DNA of 64,000 nt from Gracilariopsis chorda (Eukaryota > Rhodophyta > Florideophyceae > Gracilariales > Gracilariaceae): assembly GCA_003194525.1 (NCBI GenBank), contig NBIV01000085.1, forward strand, positions 124,001 through 188,000, read 5' to 3'. Position numbers and translations under genes: made by a program. Each line of letters starts with the position of its first letter. Position 1 is the stretch's first letter. Positions 63,437-64,000 of the stretch are shown piece after piece. The notes under the pieces are model-generated. The model had not been told where the DNA came from, made no database searches, and saw nothing but the letters and a program-made list of their open reading frames with translations.

Positions 63437-63536
63437 GAGGACGTAAAATGATGTCGGAATGAGGGGAGAGAAGAGGAAAGCAAGAGAAAAAAGTACGCTG
63501 ATCTAGCCGCCCGTGGCGGCGGCTTGGGAGGTGGAC

Positions 63537-63706
63537 TGTAGAGGCTGTCCACGTGGACGGACTTGGCTGGCGCGTATGGCACGCCAGCCTTTATGAAGAC
63601 GTCTGATTGGCCCTCCAGCGATCTCGCTGGAGGGCCAGAGTCAATAAAAGCCAGCCCCTCCCCCCTTCCCATCCGAAGGGGGAGGCAAGCCGCTTTGTTG
63701 CTTTCA
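63537..63706 (+). repeat. 3' LTR (170 bp)
   Basis: Matches the 5' LTR except for three base changes near its left end and one extra C near its right end. It carries the same hairpins and an AATAAA at 63643-63648. Confidence 0.92.
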
Positions 63707-63711
63707 CGAGT
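63707..63711. repeat. Target site duplication, right copy (CGAGT)
   Basis: Identical to 56609-56613. Confidence 0.9.
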
Positions 63712-64000
63712 CACGCAAGTGGCTTGGGAGTGGTCGGCACTGCCGAAATGAGTGAGGAAGGGGATAACGCAATGCTTGAATCAACCAAAAAACTGGATAA
63801 GTATCCAGGTTATAGTTATAGGCGTGCAAGGGGGTTGAACAAACCGTGCAAAACGGGGTAATGCTCCTTGCAGAGTTGATTACCCGCCACGACAGTAGCG
63901 AACAGAGCCTAAGATCAGGACGATCACCCTTGTTGGGGCTTTACTTGGGGTAAGCCGGTGACACCGGCGCCTTAAGTACTGTAGCCCACAGTAATGGTAG
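63712..64000. other. Right flank of the insertion, no gene
   Basis: Continues the interrupted pre-insertion sequence. A short plus-strand frame is present but shows no motif. Confidence 0.5.

Larger units (their letters stand above)
62871..63536. other. Non-coding right end of the element, with putative antisense promoter
   Basis: Upstream region of the antisense gene, then GC-rich tandem repeats, then a purine-rich stretch (gggaggtgga) next to the 3' LTR that may be the polypurine tract. A short inverted repeat (AGTGGGG/CCCCACT type) lies near 62925-62945. Confidence 0.5.
56614..63706 (+). mobile_element. Nearly complete LTR retrotransposon with an antisense accessory gene
   Basis: 7,093 bp bounded by 169- and 170-bp LTRs (TG...CA) and a CGAGT duplication. 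Inside: primer binding site, gag with two in-frame stops, pol (zinc knuckles, protease, reverse transcriptase, RNase H, integrase, GPY/F), a minus-strand gene of 414 codons, and GC-rich tandem repeats before the 3' LTR. Protease-RT-RNase H-integrase order makes it Ty3/gypsy. No chromodomain is present. The LTRs differ at three bases and one indel, so the insertion is fairly recent. Two gag stops and an integrase Asn show this copy is not autonomous. Confidence 0.92.

Noticed and set aside
1..64000. tRNA and rRNA genes
   Set aside because: I looked for T-loop-like GGTTCRAATCC motifs with a pairing stem and found none convincing; no rRNA stretches were recognised. A tRNAscan or Rfam run would settle it.

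Overview
The window looks like nuclear DNA of a red alga, probably a florideophyte-like rhodophyte. The clues are compact genes with few or very short introns (55-110 nt), a nucleus-encoded Psb27 with a plastid plus twin-arginine thylakoid targeting leader, other apparently plastid- or mitochondrion-targeted products, and gene islands separated by decayed retroelements. Species assignment is inference; no search was run.

Layout. 1-9.4 kb is repeat-rich: the 3' half of a decayed Ty3/gypsy chromovirus (integrase, GPY/F, chromodomain, polypurine tract, LTR start), then a decayed minus-strand coding tract and a GCAATC/GATTGC-rich patch with a 24-bp tandem repeat. 9.4-12.2 kb holds a protein with four tandem CAP N-terminal (helical folded) domains, split by one frameshift. 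13.5-14.3 kb is a spliced YchJ/SEC-C gene. 16.1-17.9 kb is a frameshifted RHS/Crinkler-type P-loop NTPase locus containing a perfect 48-bp palindrome, next to an RNase H fragment of a non-LTR element. 18.7-28.7 kb is a gene island: an unassigned propeller-like gene in two frames, a three-exon CDK8-type kinase, a small spliced hypothetical gene divergent from psb27, an NAD/folate-type mitochondrial carrier and a WDR44-like WD40 protein. 28.7-33.6 kb has no convincing gene.

33.8-54.2 kb is the main island: an SPX domain fused to a PCO/ADO-like cupin that has lost two of three iron ligands, an augmin HAUS4-like subunit, the organellar T7-type RNA polymerase, an OTUD5-like deubiquitinase, a plastid-type methyltransferase, a DUF1995 protein, a 2,074-residue BRWD/PHIP-like WD40-bromodomain protein and a mitochondrial TatB-like protein.

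56.6-63.7 kb is a nearly complete LTR retrotransposon of 7,093 bp with a CGAG T target duplication (CGAGT on both sides), 169/170-bp LTRs, gag, pol, and an antisense 414-codon gene between pol and the 3' LTR. That antisense protein starts with a near copy of the histone H3 tail (ARTKPTAKKT), carries a Cys-His-Asp cysteine-protease-like region and ends in a basic nuclear-localisation-like tail. Together with the SPX-PCO fusion it is the most novel-looking item here.

The host genes do not form one pathway; several serve organelles (psb27, RPOT, methyltransferase, DUF1995, TatB-like, carrier) and several serve chromatin, transcription or ubiquitin (CDK8, BRWD, OTU).
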